Source: Gp6-AA40 sp035492455 (GTDB lineage: Bacteria > Acidobacteriota > Vicinamibacteria > Vicinamibacterales > UBA2999). Taken from it: a stretch of DNA of 64,000 nt. The first letter of the stretch is position 1, and each line of letters starts with the position of its first letter. Below the pieces are notes generated by a model, which made no database searches, was not told the origin of the DNA, and was given only the letters and a program-made list of their open reading frames with translations. The position numbers were made by a program, and so were the translations under genes. Positions 52,360 to 61,026 of this stretch are shown here, piece by piece. The stretch spans positions 16,114-80,113 of the forward strand of contig DATJJE010000007.1 of the NCBI GenBank assembly GCA_035492455.1, read 5' to 3'.

Positions 52360-53495
52360 TTCGTCGCTCCAACAGCGGTGCCGGCAGCAGAACGAACCGC
52401 GACGTGCGTGCCCGGTGTGAGCCGGAGCTGACCATCGGTCACAACAGTCTCGCCCGCGCGAAGACCTGACGCGATAACGGCTTCCGAGCCACTGGTGCGC
52501 TCGACGCTCACCGGACGCATCTCTACTGTTCCGTCCTCCTTCACCACGTAAACGTACTGGCCGTTCTGGCTGGTCTGCACCGCGGCTACGGGCGCGACGA
52601 CGGCGTGCGGCTCGGTGGTCAGCTGCAGCTTGACGCTGACGAATTCACCCGGCCACAACTCGCGCTTCGCGTTGTCGAACCGCGCTTTCAGCTTGATCGT
52701 GCCGGTCGCAGGATCGACGGCGTTGTCGATGAACGTGACGTTGCCGCGAGGTTCCGCGCCGTTCGCGCCACCGATGAGCGCAGCGACGTGCAGCGGCGCT
52801 GCCGCCTGATACCGGCGAATGTCATCGAGCAACTTCCCCGGCACGGCGAACGAGACGTTGATCGGTGCCATCTGGTTGATCGTTACCATCGGCGTCGCGT
52901 CGTTCGCGCGCACCAGATCCCCGGGATGAACGGTCAGCGATCCTGCGCGGCCGGAAATGGGCGCAGCAATTCGCGTGAACTGCAGATTCAGTGTCGCTGC
53001 CTCGATCGCCGCCTGATCCGCTCCTGTCGTTGCATCCGTGGCGGCGGCGGTCGCCACGTACGAGTCGTACTGCTCGCGCGAAATCAGTCCGCGATCGAGC
53101 AAAGGCTTGTACCGTGCGACCTCTGTTGCCGCGTTCGCCTTCTGCGCCGTGTCCCTCGCAAACACTGCCTGCGCCTGCGCCAGCGCCGCCTGAAATGGGC
53201 GCGGATCGATGTCGAACAGCGGCTCCCCTTTGGCCACGTCCTGGCCTTCGGCGAAATGCACGGCGCTGAGTTGTCCGGTGACCTGCGAGTGAATCTGCAC
53301 GGACGAAATGGCTTCCGCCGTGCCAGACGCGGCAATGTCGAGGGGCTCCGCCTTCTGGGCGACAACAGCCGTTAGGACCGGTACTACCTCGTCATTGCTG
53401 CGGGAGCGGGAGGCGCGTTGAGTGGTCTGTTTGTTGGAGTGAGCTGAACAACTGGCAAGAATGATGGCGAGAAGAACGACGGTCGTCGATCGCAT
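52356..53495 (-). CDS. RND periplasmic adaptor lipoprotein (MdtA-like)
   Basis: A 379-residue membrane-fusion protein. The N-terminus MRSTTVVLLAIILASC contains a lipobox with Cys16, so it is probably a lipoprotein of the inner membrane. The biotinyl-lipoyl-like hairpin halves (VQIHSQVTGQLSAVHFAEGQDVAKGEPLFDIDPRPF, in two parts, and RIAAPISGRAGSLTVHPGDLV) flank an alpha-helical hairpin. It links the pump to an outer-membrane channel. The start at 53495 is where the signal peptide begins; the frame continues upstream as shadow. Confidence 0.9.
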   Translation of the reverse strand: MRSTTVVLLAIILASCSAHSNKQTTQRASRSRSNDEVVPVLTAVVAQKAEPLDIAASGTAEAISSVQIHSQVTGQLSAVHFAEGQDVAKGEPLFDIDPRPFQAALAQAQAVFARDTAQKANAATEVARYKPLLDRGLISREQYDSYVATAAATDATTGADQAAIEAATLNLQFTRIAAPISGRAGSLTVHPGDLVRANDATPMVTINQMAPINVSFAVPGKLLDDIRRYQAAAPLHVAALIGGANGAEPRGNVTFIDNAVDPATGTIKLKARFDNAKRELWPGEFVSVKLQLTTEPHAVVAPVAAVQTSQNGQYVYVVKEDGTVEMRPVSVERTSGSEAVIASGLRAGETVVTDGQLRLTPGTHVAVRSAAGTAVGATK

Positions 53496-53602
53496 GTAGG
53501 ACCTCGTTAAAAAAACATCATCTGTCCCTTTGACGACCCACAGTTGTGAACCGTTCGTGACATTCACGACGGCGCTCGTGTTGCAACAGCGTGCTGGGCG
53601 GT

Positions 53603-54898
53603 ATGGCGACTAAAACCAAAGCTCATCGGCTGCACTGGGCGCGGCACCATCGCATTCTTGCGGCCATCCTTATCGGCTTGATCGTCTTGGCGGCAGGACT
53701 TCTGATTGCTCAGGACCAGGAGACCATCCAGATCAAAAGCCCTCTTGCCGCTGACGATTCTCGCTACCCGCAATATCTCGCCAATCTGCTCGGCCACCGC
53801 CTGACATCGAACGACTCGTACACCGTCCTCACGGACGGCCCGCAGGCATTCCCCGCAATGCTTGCCGCCATCAAACAGGCGCAGCAGCGTGTCGCGCTCG
53901 AAACCTACATCTACGAGAAGGGCGACGTTGGCACCCAATTCACCGACGCGCTCGAGGCCGCCGCAAAACGCGGCGTGAAGGTGTTCATCATCCTCGACTC
54001 GGTCGGCTCGAAGAAGATGTCGGGCGACGACAGCGACCGGTTGAAAGCGGCGGGAGCGGAGATCCACTGGGTGAACCCGCTCGTCAGCCTGCAGTTCGAA
54101 GAAATCAATTACCGGACGCACCGCAAGGCGCTCATCGTCGATGGCAGCGTGGCGTTCATCGGCGGCATGGGCATCGCCGATCAATGGGCGCATGACGACA
54201 AGGACATGCCGATGTGGCGGGACACCATGGTCGAGATGCACGGCCCTGTCGTCGCCGACGTCGAAGCCGCATTCAACCAGAACTGGATTGTGGTGGGCGG
54301 AATCGTGGAGCCGCAGGTTGAAGCCAACACCGCACCCGCCACGGGCACGGCGAAATCGATCGTCGTCTGGAGCGCGCCGCAAAGCGGCGCGAACGAATTG
54401 AAGCTGCTCTACCTGCTCGCCATCGGCGCGGCGCGCCATTCAATCGACATCGAATCGCCTTACCTTATCGTCGACGAATCGTCGCTCTGGAGCATCGAGG
54501 AGGCGCGCAGGCGCGGCGTCCGCATCCGCATGCTCGTCGAAGGCGACAAGACCGACGCGAAGTCGGTCAAGTACGCCAGCCGGGCGGAATACCAGCATCT
54601 GCTCGAGCTCGGCATCGAGATCGCCGAATACCAGCCCACCATGCTGCACACGAAGGCGATGGTGGTCGATGGCCTCCTGAGCATCGTCGGCTCGGCCAAC
54701 TTCGACAACCGATCGCTCGAATTAAATGACGAACTGAATGTCGCCGTCTTCGACCGCGGCCTCGCGTCGCGTTTGCTGCAGGACTTCGACCGTGATGTGA
54801 CGAAGTCGAAGAAGCTGGAGCTCGACGCATGGCGATCGCGTCCGTTTGTCGAGCGCGGCCGCGACTGGGTATGGAGCTACTTCGGCGAAGTGTTCTGA
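53603..54898 (+). CDS. Phospholipase D-type protein, cardiolipin synthase-like
   Basis: A 431-residue protein with one N-terminal membrane segment (HRILAAILIGLIVLAAGLLIA) and two HKD motifs: THRKALIVDGSVAFIGG in the first half and HTKAMVVDGLLSIVGSANFD in the second. This is the pattern of bacterial cardiolipin synthases and related phosphatidyltransferases. ATG at 53603 is preferred over the GTG at 53591; neither has a strong ribosome binding site. The 3' end overlaps the convergent small gene by 22 bases. Confidence 0.88.
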   Translation: MATKTKAHRLHWARHHRILAAILIGLIVLAAGLLIAQDQETIQIKSPLAADDSRYPQYLANLLGHRLTSNDSYTVLTDGPQAFPAMLAAIKQAQQRVALETYIYEKGDVGTQFTDALEAAAKRGVKVFIILDSVGSKKMSGDDSDRLKAAGAEIHWVNPLVSLQFEEINYRTHRKALIVDGSVAFIGGMGIADQWAHDDKDMPMWRDTMVEMHGPVVADVEAAFNQNWIVVGGIVEPQVEANTAPATGTAKSIVVWSAPQSGANELKLLYLLAIGAARHSIDIESPYLIVDESSLWSIEEARRRGVRIRMLVEGDKTDAKSVKYASRAEYQHLLELGIEIAEYQPTMLHTKAMVVDGLLSIVGSANFDNRSLELNDELNVAVFDRGLASRLLQDFDRDVTKSKKLELDAWRSRPFVERGRDWVWSYFGEVF

Positions 54899-55140
54899 GC
54901 GGGGTTGTGGAAGAACACGATCAGGGTCCACACCAGGATGCCGATCGAGACGCAGAACGGGATCACTGACCACGCGATGCCACCGCGCTCCTTGATCGCG
55001 AAGTAAACGACGAGGATCAGCGCGAACAACGCCGTAATTGCCAGCACGCCGAAATACAGGTGGTCTGTCTTCACCGGTGGCATCTTACAGGGTCCACACG
55101 CTTGACAAAATCCGTGGCAAGAGTCATGGGTATGCAGCAT
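54877..55140 (-). CDS. Small two-helix membrane protein with a possible Cys/His N-terminus
   Basis: The core (DHLYFGVLAITALFALILVVYFAIKERGG and AWSVIPFCVSIGILVWTLIVFF, in parts) gives two membrane helices. Two starts are possible. ATG 55140 has GGAGGG six bases upstream and adds MLHTHDSCHGFCQACGPCK, a Cx3Cx2Cx2C cluster, giving 87 residues. ATG 55083 gives 68 residues, without a ribosome binding site. The ATG at 55140 overlaps the divergent coproheme decarboxylase ATG in the palindrome CATG. I prefer 55140 on the ribosome binding site alone. Function unknown. Confidence 0.5.
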   Translation of the reverse strand: MLHTHDSCHGFCQACGPCKMPPVKTDHLYFGVLAITALFALILVVYFAIKERGGIAWSVIPFCVSIGILVWTLIVFFHNPAQNTSPK

Positions 55141-55933
55141 GGAGCGCCCTCCGGGAGACGCCGGGTCGCCGCCGCGTCGCGGCCCTTCCGTCGACCTCGA
55201 CCCGACCGGAATCGTCACGGGCAAGAACTCGGACAGGCAACGCCGTCAGTTCCTGAACTTTTCGTTCTACCGGCTCGACCCGGTTTTCCGTCGGCTCCCG
55301 GCGGACGAGCGGCAGGCCGCGGGTGCCGAGTTCATCGAACTCGTGCGCAAGTGGGAGTCGCTGGAGGACTTCATCCTCCGCACCTACTCACTGGTCGGCC
55401 TGCGCGCGGACGTCGATTTCATGCTCTGGCGGATCGCGTTCGACCCATTGTGCTTTCAGTCGATGGAAGCGGCGATCAGGCGGTCGCAACTGGGCGCCTA
55501 CGTGTCGCAGGTCCATAGCTTCCTTTCGCTCCAGCGCCACTCTCCGTATGTCAACCGGAGCAAGAGCGCAGGAGAGAGTGTCGAACTGCTCCCGGGCGAG
55601 GGCAAGTACCTCTTCGTGTATCCGTTCACGAAGACCCGGTCGTGGTACCGGCTTTCGCCGCATGCGCGGCAGGGGATGATGGACGAGCATATCGCCGCGT
55701 CCGCGCCGTTCAAGGGCGTCCGCTTGAACACCAGCTACAGCTACGGCATCGACGACCAGGACTTCGTCGTGGCGTTCGACTCGGACTACCCGCAGGAATT
55801 CGTCGATCTGGTGGGTCGGCTGCGTTATACGGAGGCGAGCCTCTATACACAGCGCGACACGCCGATGTTCGCCTGCGCGAAGGCGCCTATTGACGCGATC
55901 GTCGCGCAGCTGCACTCGGCCGATGCAATCTGA
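55139..55933 (+). CDS. Coproheme decarboxylase/chlorite dismutase-family protein (HemQ-like)
   Basis: A 264-residue haem protein of the Cld/HemQ superfamily. FLNFSFYRLDPVFRRLP and LVGLRADVDFMLWRI are characteristic; Tyr161 in YLFVYPFTKTRSWYRL corresponds to the radical Tyr of coproheme decarboxylases, and His184 in MMDEHIAAS is the likely proximal haem ligand. It would convert coproheme to haem b, fitting the nearby oxidase genes. The first 36 residues are non-conserved and poorly supported. It is followed by a membrane protein gene overlapping by 11 bases. Confidence 0.85.
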   Translation: MERPPGDAGSPPRRGPSVDLDPTGIVTGKNSDRQRRQFLNFSFYRLDPVFRRLPADERQAAGAEFIELVRKWESLEDFILRTYSLVGLRADVDFMLWRIAFDPLCFQSMEAAIRRSQLGAYVSQVHSFLSLQRHSPYVNRSKSAGESVELLPGEGKYLFVYPFTKTRSWYRLSPHARQGMMDEHIAASAPFKGVRLNTSYSYGIDDQDFVVAFDSDYPQEFVDLVGRLRYTEASLYTQRDTPMFACAKAPIDAIVAQLHSADAI

Positions 55934-56324
55934 CACCGCCGACGGCACGCGACGGCCGGCCGGACTCTGGCTGCTGACCGGCGTGCTGCTCGCCAGCCCG
56001 GTGATTCATCTTCTCGCATTGGTCCTTCACACACGCTGGCTGAACTTCGGCAGCCGGCTGCCGTGGGACGCCTTCGTTTACTTCATCATCGCGCCAGTGG
56101 TCGGCACGTTGATGCTGCGCCGCCATGAGCGGGCGCGATTCTCGGTCTACGTGTTCTTGTCGTGCGAAATCCTGCGTGCGGATCGAATCCACTCGTGGCT
56201 TCTGGGCTTGCTGGCGGCCGGCGCGATCCTGTACCTGCAGCTTCCCGCGCCGCGTCGATTCCATCCCTCAGTCGACCCGCGCAAGGTGCTGGCGCGGCTA
56301 CGTCTCGGGCGTCCCGCGTCGTGA
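55923..56324 (+). CDS. Hypothetical membrane protein
   Basis: A 133-residue protein with three to four hydrophobic segments (LWLLTGVLLASPVIHLLALVL, AFVYFIIAPVVGTLM, FSVYVFLSCEIL, SWLLGLLAAGAILYLQLP) and a basic tail. The start at 55923 overlaps the end of the HemQ-like gene by 11 bases, so the genes are coupled. It might help haem or oxidase assembly, but only adjacency supports that. Confidence 0.7.
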   Translation: MQSDTADGTRRPAGLWLLTGVLLASPVIHLLALVLHTRWLNFGSRLPWDAFVYFIIAPVVGTLMLRRHERARFSVYVFLSCEILRADRIHSWLLGLLAAGAILYLQLPAPRRFHPSVDPRKVLARLRLGRPAS

Positions 56325-56400
56325 AAGACGGCCTGCGCGATGCGACGCAACATGGCACCATCCAGACACGTCATATCGTGTAGAACGAGGGAGAAGGTTG

Positions 56401-57621
56401 ATGGTCCGTCACTCCGATCCTGAGGTCCTCGTCGTAGGCGCCGGTCCCGTCGGTCTCGCCGCGGCCCTGTTCCTACAGCAGTCTGGGGTCCGCGTAGAGA
56501 TCATCGACATGCACGTGCGGACCACCCAGCACAGCTACGCCCTCGCGATTCATCCACGCACGCTGCAGGTTCTTGAGGAGGCGGGACTCGCCGATGCGCT
56601 GGTCAACGCGGGACGGAAGCTGACGAAAGTCGCGTTCTATGAAGGCGGTGAGAGGCGCGCCGAAGTCGACTATTCGCGCCTCGCGTCCACGCATCCGTAT
56701 CTCCTCGTCGTGCGTCAAAGCGTGCTCGAGAGGACCGTGGAGGAGGCGCTCCGGCACAAGGACCTGAAGGTCCGCTGGGCACACCGGCTGCAGGGCCTCG
56801 CCGTCGAGGACGCGAGGGTGCGGGCGGAAATCGCCACACTCGACCATGTCGCCGTCGGCTATCCCATCGCGCGAACCGAGTGGGTCGTCGCGCGAACCGA
56901 CACCATCCAGCCAGGTTATGTGATTGGGGCCGATGGGTACGATTCGGCCGTCCGGCGAATGTCCGGCATCGAGATGGAGGAACACGGCGCGGCCCAGATC
57001 TTCTCCCTCTATGAGATCGAGGCGACGGGGGATCTTCCCGCGGAAGCGCGCGTGATTGTCGACCCAGACCTGACGAGCGTTTACTGGCCTCTGGAGGAGG
57101 GGCGATGCCGCTGGGGGTTCCAGATCCGTGACAACGCGGAACACGATGCCTCGATGGCGCGGCTCCAGCAGTTGATCGTCGCGAGGGCTCCCTGGTGCAC
57201 GGCCCGGCCGACCCAGATCTACTGGTCGACGTTCGGCCTGTTCGAGCGTCGCCTGACACGGAGCTTTGGTATGGGACGCGTCTGGCTCGCCGGGGACGCG
57301 GCTCACCAGGCGGCACCGATCGGCGTGCACAGCATGAACTCGGGACTGGTCGAAGCGCGCGAACTGGCCTCGCGCATCTCGCGGGTCCAGCACGCAACTG
57401 GAGCGCCGGCGCTGCTCCAGGAGTTCGCCACCGCGACGCGCGGTGCGTGGCAATGGCTTCTCGGCGCCGATCAGACTGTGCGCGCGCTGCCAGCGGCGGA
57501 CCCATGGGTCAAGAAGAACGCCGCGAGGATCTTCGCATGTGTTCCTGCTTCGGGAGACGACGTCGAACCGCTGCTCCAGCAGGTCGGCCTCACCGTGCTT
57601 CGCGCGGAGGCGGACGCTTGA
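56401..57621 (+). CDS. FAD-dependent monooxygenase (UbiH/PHBH type)
   Basis: A 406-residue flavoprotein. The FAD motif VVGAGPVGLAAALFLQQSGV lies near the start, and the second motif RVWLAGDAAHQAAPIGVHSMN near residue 300. These belong to the aromatic hydroxylase family (4-hydroxybenzoate hydroxylase, UbiH, rifampicin monooxygenase). GGGAGAAGG precedes the ATG at 56401. It stands between the HemQ-like genes and the alternative complex III genes, so a role in quinone hydroxylation is conceivable but only inferred; aromatic catabolism is the alternative. Confidence 0.85.
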   Translation: MVRHSDPEVLVVGAGPVGLAAALFLQQSGVRVEIIDMHVRTTQHSYALAIHPRTLQVLEEAGLADALVNAGRKLTKVAFYEGGERRAEVDYSRLASTHPYLLVVRQSVLERTVEEALRHKDLKVRWAHRLQGLAVEDARVRAEIATLDHVAVGYPIARTEWVVARTDTIQPGYVIGADGYDSAVRRMSGIEMEEHGAAQIFSLYEIEATGDLPAEARVIVDPDLTSVYWPLEEGRCRWGFQIRDNAEHDASMARLQQLIVARAPWCTARPTQIYWSTFGLFERRLTRSFGMGRVWLAGDAAHQAAPIGVHSMNSGLVEARELASRISRVQHATGAPALLQEFATATRGAWQWLLGADQTVRALPAADPWVKKNAARIFACVPASGDDVEPLLQQVGLTVLRAEADA

Positions 57622-57707
57622 CTCCCGCGATGCGCAGATGGTAGGTACCAACCGCCACTCATCACCTACAAGCGGGTACCCTTCAAACTCAAACTGGGGG
57701 AACAGGC

Positions 57708-59171
57708 TTGGCCCAGACGGAAGCAGAACTGCTCGACAACCCTGTCGAGGGCAACCCAACGCTCATCCTGCGGTCACCGGATTTCCACGCCATCACCGAA
57801 GTCGTCGCTGAGACCGTCGAGCGGCCGACACCGATCGGCTGGTGGATCTTCTTCATCCCTTCCGTCATCCTCCTCGGCCTTCTCGGCGTGGCCGTCTCGT
57901 GGCTGTTCTGGGAGGGAATCGGCATCTGGGGTCTCAACATCCCCGTCGGCTGGGCGTGGGACATCACCAACTTCGTGTTCTGGGTCGGCATCGGGCACGC
58001 CGGCACCCTGATCTCGGCGATCCTCTTCCTCTTCCGCCAGAAATGGCGCACCTCGATCAATCGCTCAGCGGAGGCAATGACCATCTTCGCGGTCATGTGC
58101 GCCATGCTGTTCCCGGGGATCCACGTGGGACGCGTCTGGGTCATCTACTGGGTCTTCCCGGTCCCGAACCAGATGGGCGTGTGGCCGAACTTCAGGAGTC
58201 CCCTTCTCTGGGACGTGTTCGCGGTCAGCGTCTATGGAACCGTCTCGGTTCTGTTCTGGTACGTCGGCCTGATTCCGGACCTCGCAACCATGCGCGATCG
58301 GGCGAAGACGCGCGTCCGGCAGGCGGTCTACGGTTTCTTCGCGCTCGGATGGCGCGGCTCGGTGCGGAACTGGAACCACTACGAGAGCGCCTATCTCGTG
58401 CTGGCGGCCCTTGCGACGCCGCTGGTCCTCTCGGTTCACTCAGTGGTGTCGATGGATTTCGCCGTCTCCCTGCTGCCCGGATGGCATACGACGATCTTCC
58501 CGCCCTACTTCGTTGCCGGCGCTATCTTCTCCGGCTTCGCGATGGTGGTGACCCTGATGGTGATCTGCCGCACGGCGTTTCGCCTCGAGCACATCATCAC
58601 GCTCCGCCACTTCGATTACATGGCGAAGATCATGCTCGTCACCGGGTCGATGGTCGGCTACGCTTACGCCACCGAGTTCTTCACGTCCTGGTATAGCGGC
58701 AACCCGTACGAGTTCTTCACCTTCATGAACCGCGCGCTCGGGCCATATGCGTGGGCGTACTGGATCATGATCACCTGCAACGTAATCAGCCCTCAGGTCT
58801 TCTGGTTCAAGAAAGCCCGCACGAATATTCCCTACCTGTTCGTGGCGTCGATCATCGTCAACATCGGCATGTGGTTCGAGCGATTCGTGATCATCGTCAC
58901 CTCGCTCCATCGTGATTTCCTCCCGTCCGCGTGGGGTTACTTCAGTCCCACCATCTGGGACATCTCGTGTCTGCTCGGGAGCTTCGGCCTTTTCTTCACG
59001 ATGTTCTGCCTGTTCGTGCGTTTTCTGCCGATGGTGGCGACCTCCGAGGTCAAGACCGTGCTGCCGCAGGCCAATCCGCATGCGGGAGAGGGCGCCGAAC
59101 GCCAGGTCGGTGACTACCGGCGGGCGACGGTGCCGACGCATCGCAAGCCCGCGCCAGGGAGTGCCTACTGA
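57708..59171 (+). CDS. actC: Alternative complex III subunit ActC (NrfD-like)
   Basis: A 487-residue integral membrane protein of the NrfD/PsrC family with about ten hydrophobic segments (ITNFVFWVGIGHAGTLISAIL, FPGIHVGRVWVIYWVFPVPN, YFVAGAIFSGFAMVVTLMVICR). Its length, His-rich GHAGT motif and downstream ActD partner identify ActC, part of the quinol-binding membrane domain of alternative complex III. The start is a TTG at 57708 behind GGGGGAA. The usual upstream actA (multihaem cytochrome) and actB (iron-sulfur) genes are not here; the upstream gene is an FAD monooxygenase. Confidence 0.9.
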   Translation: MAQTEAELLDNPVEGNPTLILRSPDFHAITEVVAETVERPTPIGWWIFFIPSVILLGLLGVAVSWLFWEGIGIWGLNIPVGWAWDITNFVFWVGIGHAGTLISAILFLFRQKWRTSINRSAEAMTIFAVMCAMLFPGIHVGRVWVIYWVFPVPNQMGVWPNFRSPLLWDVFAVSVYGTVSVLFWYVGLIPDLATMRDRAKTRVRQAVYGFFALGWRGSVRNWNHYESAYLVLAALATPLVLSVHSVVSMDFAVSLLPGWHTTIFPPYFVAGAIFSGFAMVVTLMVICRTAFRLEHIITLRHFDYMAKIMLVTGSMVGYAYATEFFTSWYSGNPYEFFTFMNRALGPYAWAYWIMITCNVISPQVFWFKKARTNIPYLFVASIIVNIGMWFERFVIIVTSLHRDFLPSAWGYFSPTIWDISCLLGSFGLFFTMFCLFVRFLPMVATSEVKTVLPQANPHAGEGAERQVGDYRRATVPTHRKPAPGSAY

Positions 59172-59731
59172 TGCGGATACCCCTGCTGAACGAGCTGCCG
59201 CAAGGGCCCTACTACGGCGTCCTCGCCGAATTCGCGACCCCGGCGGACCTCTTACACGCCTGCGCGCGCGTGCGTGACGAAGGCTTCACGCGGTGGGATG
59301 CCCACACGCCCTTTCCCGTCCACGGCATCGACGGAGCGATGGGACTCCGGCGCTCCCCCCTTCCGTGGATCGTCCTCGTCGCGGGATTGACCGGCGCCGC
59401 GGGCGGGTTCGGCCTGCAGTGGTGGGTCCATGCCAGTGCGTATCCTCTCGTGATCAGCGGCAAACCGTACCTCTCCTGGCCCGCCTTCATTCCGATCACC
59501 TTCGAGCTGGGAGTGCTGTTTGCCGCATTCGGTGCCGTCATCGGCATGCTCGCCTTGAACCGGCTCCCGATGCACAACCATCCGCTCTTCCACTCACGGG
59601 TCTTCGAGCGGGTGACCGACGACGCCTTCTTCATCTCGATCGAATCGTGGGATCCGCGGTTCGATCCGTCGGCCACGGAGAAGCTGTTGGAGTCGCTGGG
59701 CGCACGAAGTGTCGAGCTCCTGGAGTCCTGA
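59171..59731 (+). CDS. actD: Alternative complex III subunit ActD (DUF3341)
   Basis: A 186-residue membrane protein with two transmembrane helices (SPLPWIVLVAGLTGAAGGFGL and FELGVLFAAFGAVIGMLALN) and the DUF3341 N-terminus YGVLAEFATPADLLHACARVRDEGF (given in part), where the CxxVRDAGF-like segment is typical. It anchors the complex beside ActC and ActF. Its ATG overlaps the actC stop (TGATG), and its stop directly abuts the actF start. Confidence 0.9.
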   Translation: MRIPLLNELPQGPYYGVLAEFATPADLLHACARVRDEGFTRWDAHTPFPVHGIDGAMGLRRSPLPWIVLVAGLTGAAGGFGLQWWVHASAYPLVISGKPYLSWPAFIPITFELGVLFAAFGAVIGMLALNRLPMHNHPLFHSRVFERVTDDAFFISIESWDPRFDPSATEKLLESLGARSVELLES

Positions 59732-60949
59732 ATGACGTCCGAACACGATCATGTGGTGTCGCTGCGGTCTGAAGAGGCGACGATCCCGCCTGGACATTCG
59801 TGGAACCGCATTCCGGTCATTGGGAGCGCGTGCGCCCTGCTTGGTGTGGTGGGCTGCGCCATTCTCGGGCCAGCGAATCCGAAGCAGTTCTTTTTCTCGT
59901 GGCTGATGTCGTACCTGTTTTTTCTGAGCCTGGCCCTCGGCGGCCTCTTCTTCACGCTGTTCATGTATGCATGCCAGGGAGGATGGGGGATCGTGGTGCG
60001 TCGGGTCTGCGAGACCGTCTTCGCGACGATCCCGGTTATGGCGACCCTCTTCGTCCCTGTACTCTTTGGCCTGCACTATCTCTATCCGTGGTCCGTCCCG
60101 GGCGCGGCCGAACAGGATGCGCTGCTGCGCTGGAAGGCGCCGTTCCTCAACGTGCCGTTCTTCCTGATCCGGGCGGCGATCTACTACATCTGCTGGTCCT
60201 TCATCGCGCTCCTTTACTACCGTCTCTCACGGGGTCAGGACTCGACGGGGGATTTCGCGGTCTCCGCGCGTCTGCGGAAGTTCGCCGGCCCCTGCATCAT
60301 CGTCCTCGCGCTGACGTCGACGTTTGCCGCGATCGACTGGATCGTGTCGCTCACGCCGCATTGGTACTCGACGATGTTCGGCGTCTATTTCTTCGCGGGC
60401 TCCTTCATTGGATTCATCGCGCTGCTCTCGGTCGTCGTGCCGGCGATGCGGGGGGCGGGGCTGCTCGACACGGTGATTAGCGCGGAGCATCTACACGACC
60501 TCGGAAAGTTCCTCTTCGCGTTCACGGCGTTCTGGGCCTACATCGGCTTCTCGCAGTTCTTTCTCATTTGGTACGCCAACCTCCCGGAGGAATCGTTCTG
60601 GTTCAAGGCGCGGCTCGAGGGATCGTGGGAGATCGTCTCGCTCCTCCTCATGGCGGGGCACTTCGGCATTCCGTTTTTCTACCTGATGGGCCGCGCGGTG
60701 AAGCGACGGGGATGGACGCTGGCGATCGGAGGAACGTGGCTGCTCGTGATGCATTTCGTCGACATTTACTGGCAGGTCATGCCGACGCTTCACCCCGAAG
60801 GCGTTCGTCCGTCGGTCCTCGACATTGCCACGTTCCTGGCGGTGGGCGGATGCTTTGTGGCGGCTGCGGGCTGGCTGATGCGGCGGCAGGCGCTCGTGCC
60901 GCTGCGCGACCCGAGGCTAGCCGAATCGCTCATGTTTGAAAACGCTTGA
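59732..60949 (+). CDS. actF: Alternative complex III subunit ActF
   Basis: A 405-residue membrane protein with about ten hydrophobic segments; the stretch FFFSWLMSYLFFLSLALGG and the later GKFLFAFTAFWAYIGFSQFF agree with ActF, the smaller homologue of ActC. In alternative complex III, ActF forms the second membrane half. In most operons an actE cytochrome gene lies between actD and actF; here there is none, and the start follows the actD stop directly. This is the last gene of the act run; a 77-base gap with a possible promoter follows. Confidence 0.88.
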   Translation: MTSEHDHVVSLRSEEATIPPGHSWNRIPVIGSACALLGVVGCAILGPANPKQFFFSWLMSYLFFLSLALGGLFFTLFMYACQGGWGIVVRRVCETVFATIPVMATLFVPVLFGLHYLYPWSVPGAAEQDALLRWKAPFLNVPFFLIRAAIYYICWSFIALLYYRLSRGQDSTGDFAVSARLRKFAGPCIIVLALTSTFAAIDWIVSLTPHWYSTMFGVYFFAGSFIGFIALLSVVVPAMRGAGLLDTVISAEHLHDLGKFLFAFTAFWAYIGFSQFFLIWYANLPEESFWFKARLEGSWEIVSLLLMAGHFGIPFFYLMGRAVKRRGWTLAIGGTWLLVMHFVDIYWQVMPTLHPEGVRPSVLDIATFLAVGGCFVAAAGWLMRRQALVPLRDPRLAESLMFENA

Positions 60950-60954
60950 TCGCA

Positions 60955-60984
60955 TTGCCGGCATATCGAGTTTTCGTGTAGAGT
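60955..60984 (+). promoter_or_regulatory. Possible promoter before the cupredoxin and oxidase genes
   Basis: TTGCCG (60955-60960), 18 bases, then TAGAGT (60979-60984). Each box matches four of six consensus positions, so this is a weak candidate. It would start a transcript about 36 bases before the ATG at 61027. Confidence 0.3.
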
Positions 60985-61026
60985 CTGGCGCAAAGAGCGA
61001 TTTCCTGCGCCGAACGGGAGGTTTGC

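Noticed and set aside
55101..55130. TTGACA before the HemQ-like gene as a promoter
   Set aside because: No -10 box at proper distance was found.
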